A stretch of DNA of 48,763 bases from Candidatus Poseidoniia archaeon (GTDB lineage: Archaea > Thermoplasmatota > Poseidoniia > MGIII > CG-Epi1): positions 1 to 48,763 of the forward strand of contig JASMLC010000010.1 in NCBI GenBank assembly GCA_030748895.1. The letters run 5' to 3'. The position numbers and the translations under genes are program-made. A model generated the notes under the pieces. The model had not been told where the DNA came from and ran no database searches. It saw nothing but the letters and a program-made list of their open reading frames with translations. Below, one piece after another: positions 48,040-48,763 of the stretch; position 1 is the stretch's first letter, and every line of letters begins with the position of its first letter.

Positions 48040-48763
48040 AGCTGAAGGTCCAGCGCGGCACCGCAGATGCGCAGCAGCTGCAGGAGTTCGAGGTCGAGCT
48101 CGAGCCGGGGATGGTGGTGCTCGACGCACTGCACAGCATCCAGGCGCGGGCTGCGCCCGACCTGGCGGTGCGCTGGAACTGCAAGGCGGGCAAGTGCGGC
48201 TCCTGCTCTGCCGAAGTCAACGGCCAGCCGAAGCTGACCTGCATGACGCGACTGTCAGATTACCCCGACGACGAGCCACTGCTGCTCCAGCCGATGAAGA
48301 CATTCCCACTGGTGCGTGACTTAGTCTGCGACGTTTCGTGGAACTATGAAATGAACCGGCGCATCCTGCCCTACCAGCACCCCGCAGGCGATGAGCCGCG
48401 GATGGCACAGGAGGATATCGACCGGGTGCAGGAGTTCCGCAAGTGCATCGAGTGCTTCCTGTGCCAGGATACCTGCCACGTCCTGCGCGAACACGAACTG
48501 TACCAGGAGTTCGCGGGGCCTCGCTTCCTCGCCCGGCTCGCGGGACTGGAAATGCACCCGCTCGACGAGGGCGACCGGCTCGCCGCGACGCGCGGCGAGT
48601 TCGCCATCGGCTACTGCAACATCACCAAGTGCTGCACTGAGGTCTGCCCCGAAAACATCAAGCTCACCGACAACGCCATCATTCCGCTTAAAGAGAGGGT
48701 CGTCGACGAATACTACGACCCGCTGCGCTGGCTCTGGCGGAACACCGTCGGCAAGGTCTTCGA
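48036..48763 (+). CDS. sdhB: Succinate dehydrogenase iron-sulfur subunit (partial, runs off the window)
   Basis: 242 codons are visible from the GTG that overlaps the sdhA stop. The [2Fe-2S] ligands are C49, C54, C57 and C69 (NCKAGKCGSCS...TCM). The second domain has CIECFLCQDTC (C137, C140, C143, C147) and later GYCNITKCCTEVCPENI, together binding the 4Fe-4S and 3Fe-4S centres. FLCQDTCHVLREHE and KCCTEVCPENIKLTDNA are very close in style to actinobacterial SdhB. Electrons pass to the membrane anchor encoded first in the operon. Confidence 0.95.
   Translation, partial: MKLKVQRGTADAQQLQEFEVELEPGMVVLDALHSIQARAAPDLAVRWNCKAGKCGSCSAEVNGQPKLTCMTRLSDYPDDEPLLLQPMKTFPLVRDLVCDVSWNYEMNRRILPYQHPAGDEPRMAQEDIDRVQEFRKCIECFLCQDTCHVLREHELYQEFAGPRFLARLAGLEMHPLDEGDRLAATRGEFAIGYCNITKCCTEVCPENIKLTDNAIIPLKERVVDEYYDPLRWLWRNTVGKVF

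Overview
The window is 48.8 kb of GC-rich, very gene-dense archaeal chromosome. The Thermoplasma-type proteasome beta subunit, aCPSF1, PCNA, Gar1-TFB pair, L10e, archaeal SepF and class II HMG-CoA reductase point to Thermoplasmatota. The many PKD/CARDB-type surface proteins, the non-methanogenic metabolism and a succinate dehydrogenase of actinobacterial type make a marine Poseidoniia-like (group II/III) lineage the best guess. This placement is inference, since no 16S gene is present. No CRISPR array, insertion sequence, prophage or rRNA was seen.

Layout: 0-3.5 kb holds argS and a RecJ-like DHH nuclease, meeting a tRNA-Cys on the opposite strand. 3.5-6.4 kb (minus) is a proteasome beta - aCPSF1 - small coiled-coil protein cluster, divergent from PCNA - ornithine carbamoyltransferase - 3-hydroxyacyl-CoA dehydrogenase (6.5-9.0 kb). 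Next come a 48-residue ribbon-helix-helix gene with a palindrome beside its promoter, a small Gly/Ala-rich protein, purA coupled to an RND/MMPL exporter, and an 11.5-kb surface block (13.8-25.3 kb). That block holds a giant secreted protein with a zinc-ribbon tail, a MacB/LolCDE-like ABC ATPase and permease, a membrane protein with a sensor-like cytoplasmic tail, and a beta-propeller/PKD protein with another zinc-ribbon tail. 25.4-29.0 kb carries HMG-CoA reductase, a dCTP-deaminase homologue lacking its catalytic Glu, a HAD phosphatase and a squalene-synthase-like enzyme. 29.0-34.0 kb carries an M6 metalloprotease with PKD repeats, SepF and a saccharopine-dehydrogenase-like protein. 33.9-38.2 kb has an MFS transporter divergent from DUF711 - isopentenyl phosphate kinase - unknown protein, then a Nudix hydrolase. 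38.2-43.8 kb has L10e, a DEAD-box helicase, sucCD and Gar1-TFB. 43.8-48.8 kb has a BNR-type lipoprotein and an sdh operon that runs off the edge.

Together the genes cover information processing (translation, RNA 3'-end formation, replication clamp, transcription initiation), the succinyl-CoA/succinate part of the TCA cycle (sucCD, sdh), isoprenoid synthesis (HMGR, IPK, squalene-synthase-like enzyme) and a large investment in cell-surface proteins.

A recurring architectural signal is a TATA-like box centred about 22-27 nt upstream of the start codon of genes that begin transcripts, which implies leaderless mRNAs. I used it to choose several starts (PCNA, DUF711, SepF, helicase, HAD). Inside operons, genes mostly overlap by 1-4 nt (ATGA, GTGA or TGATG junctions). 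Surface-protein genes look visibly less GC-rich than housekeeping neighbours.
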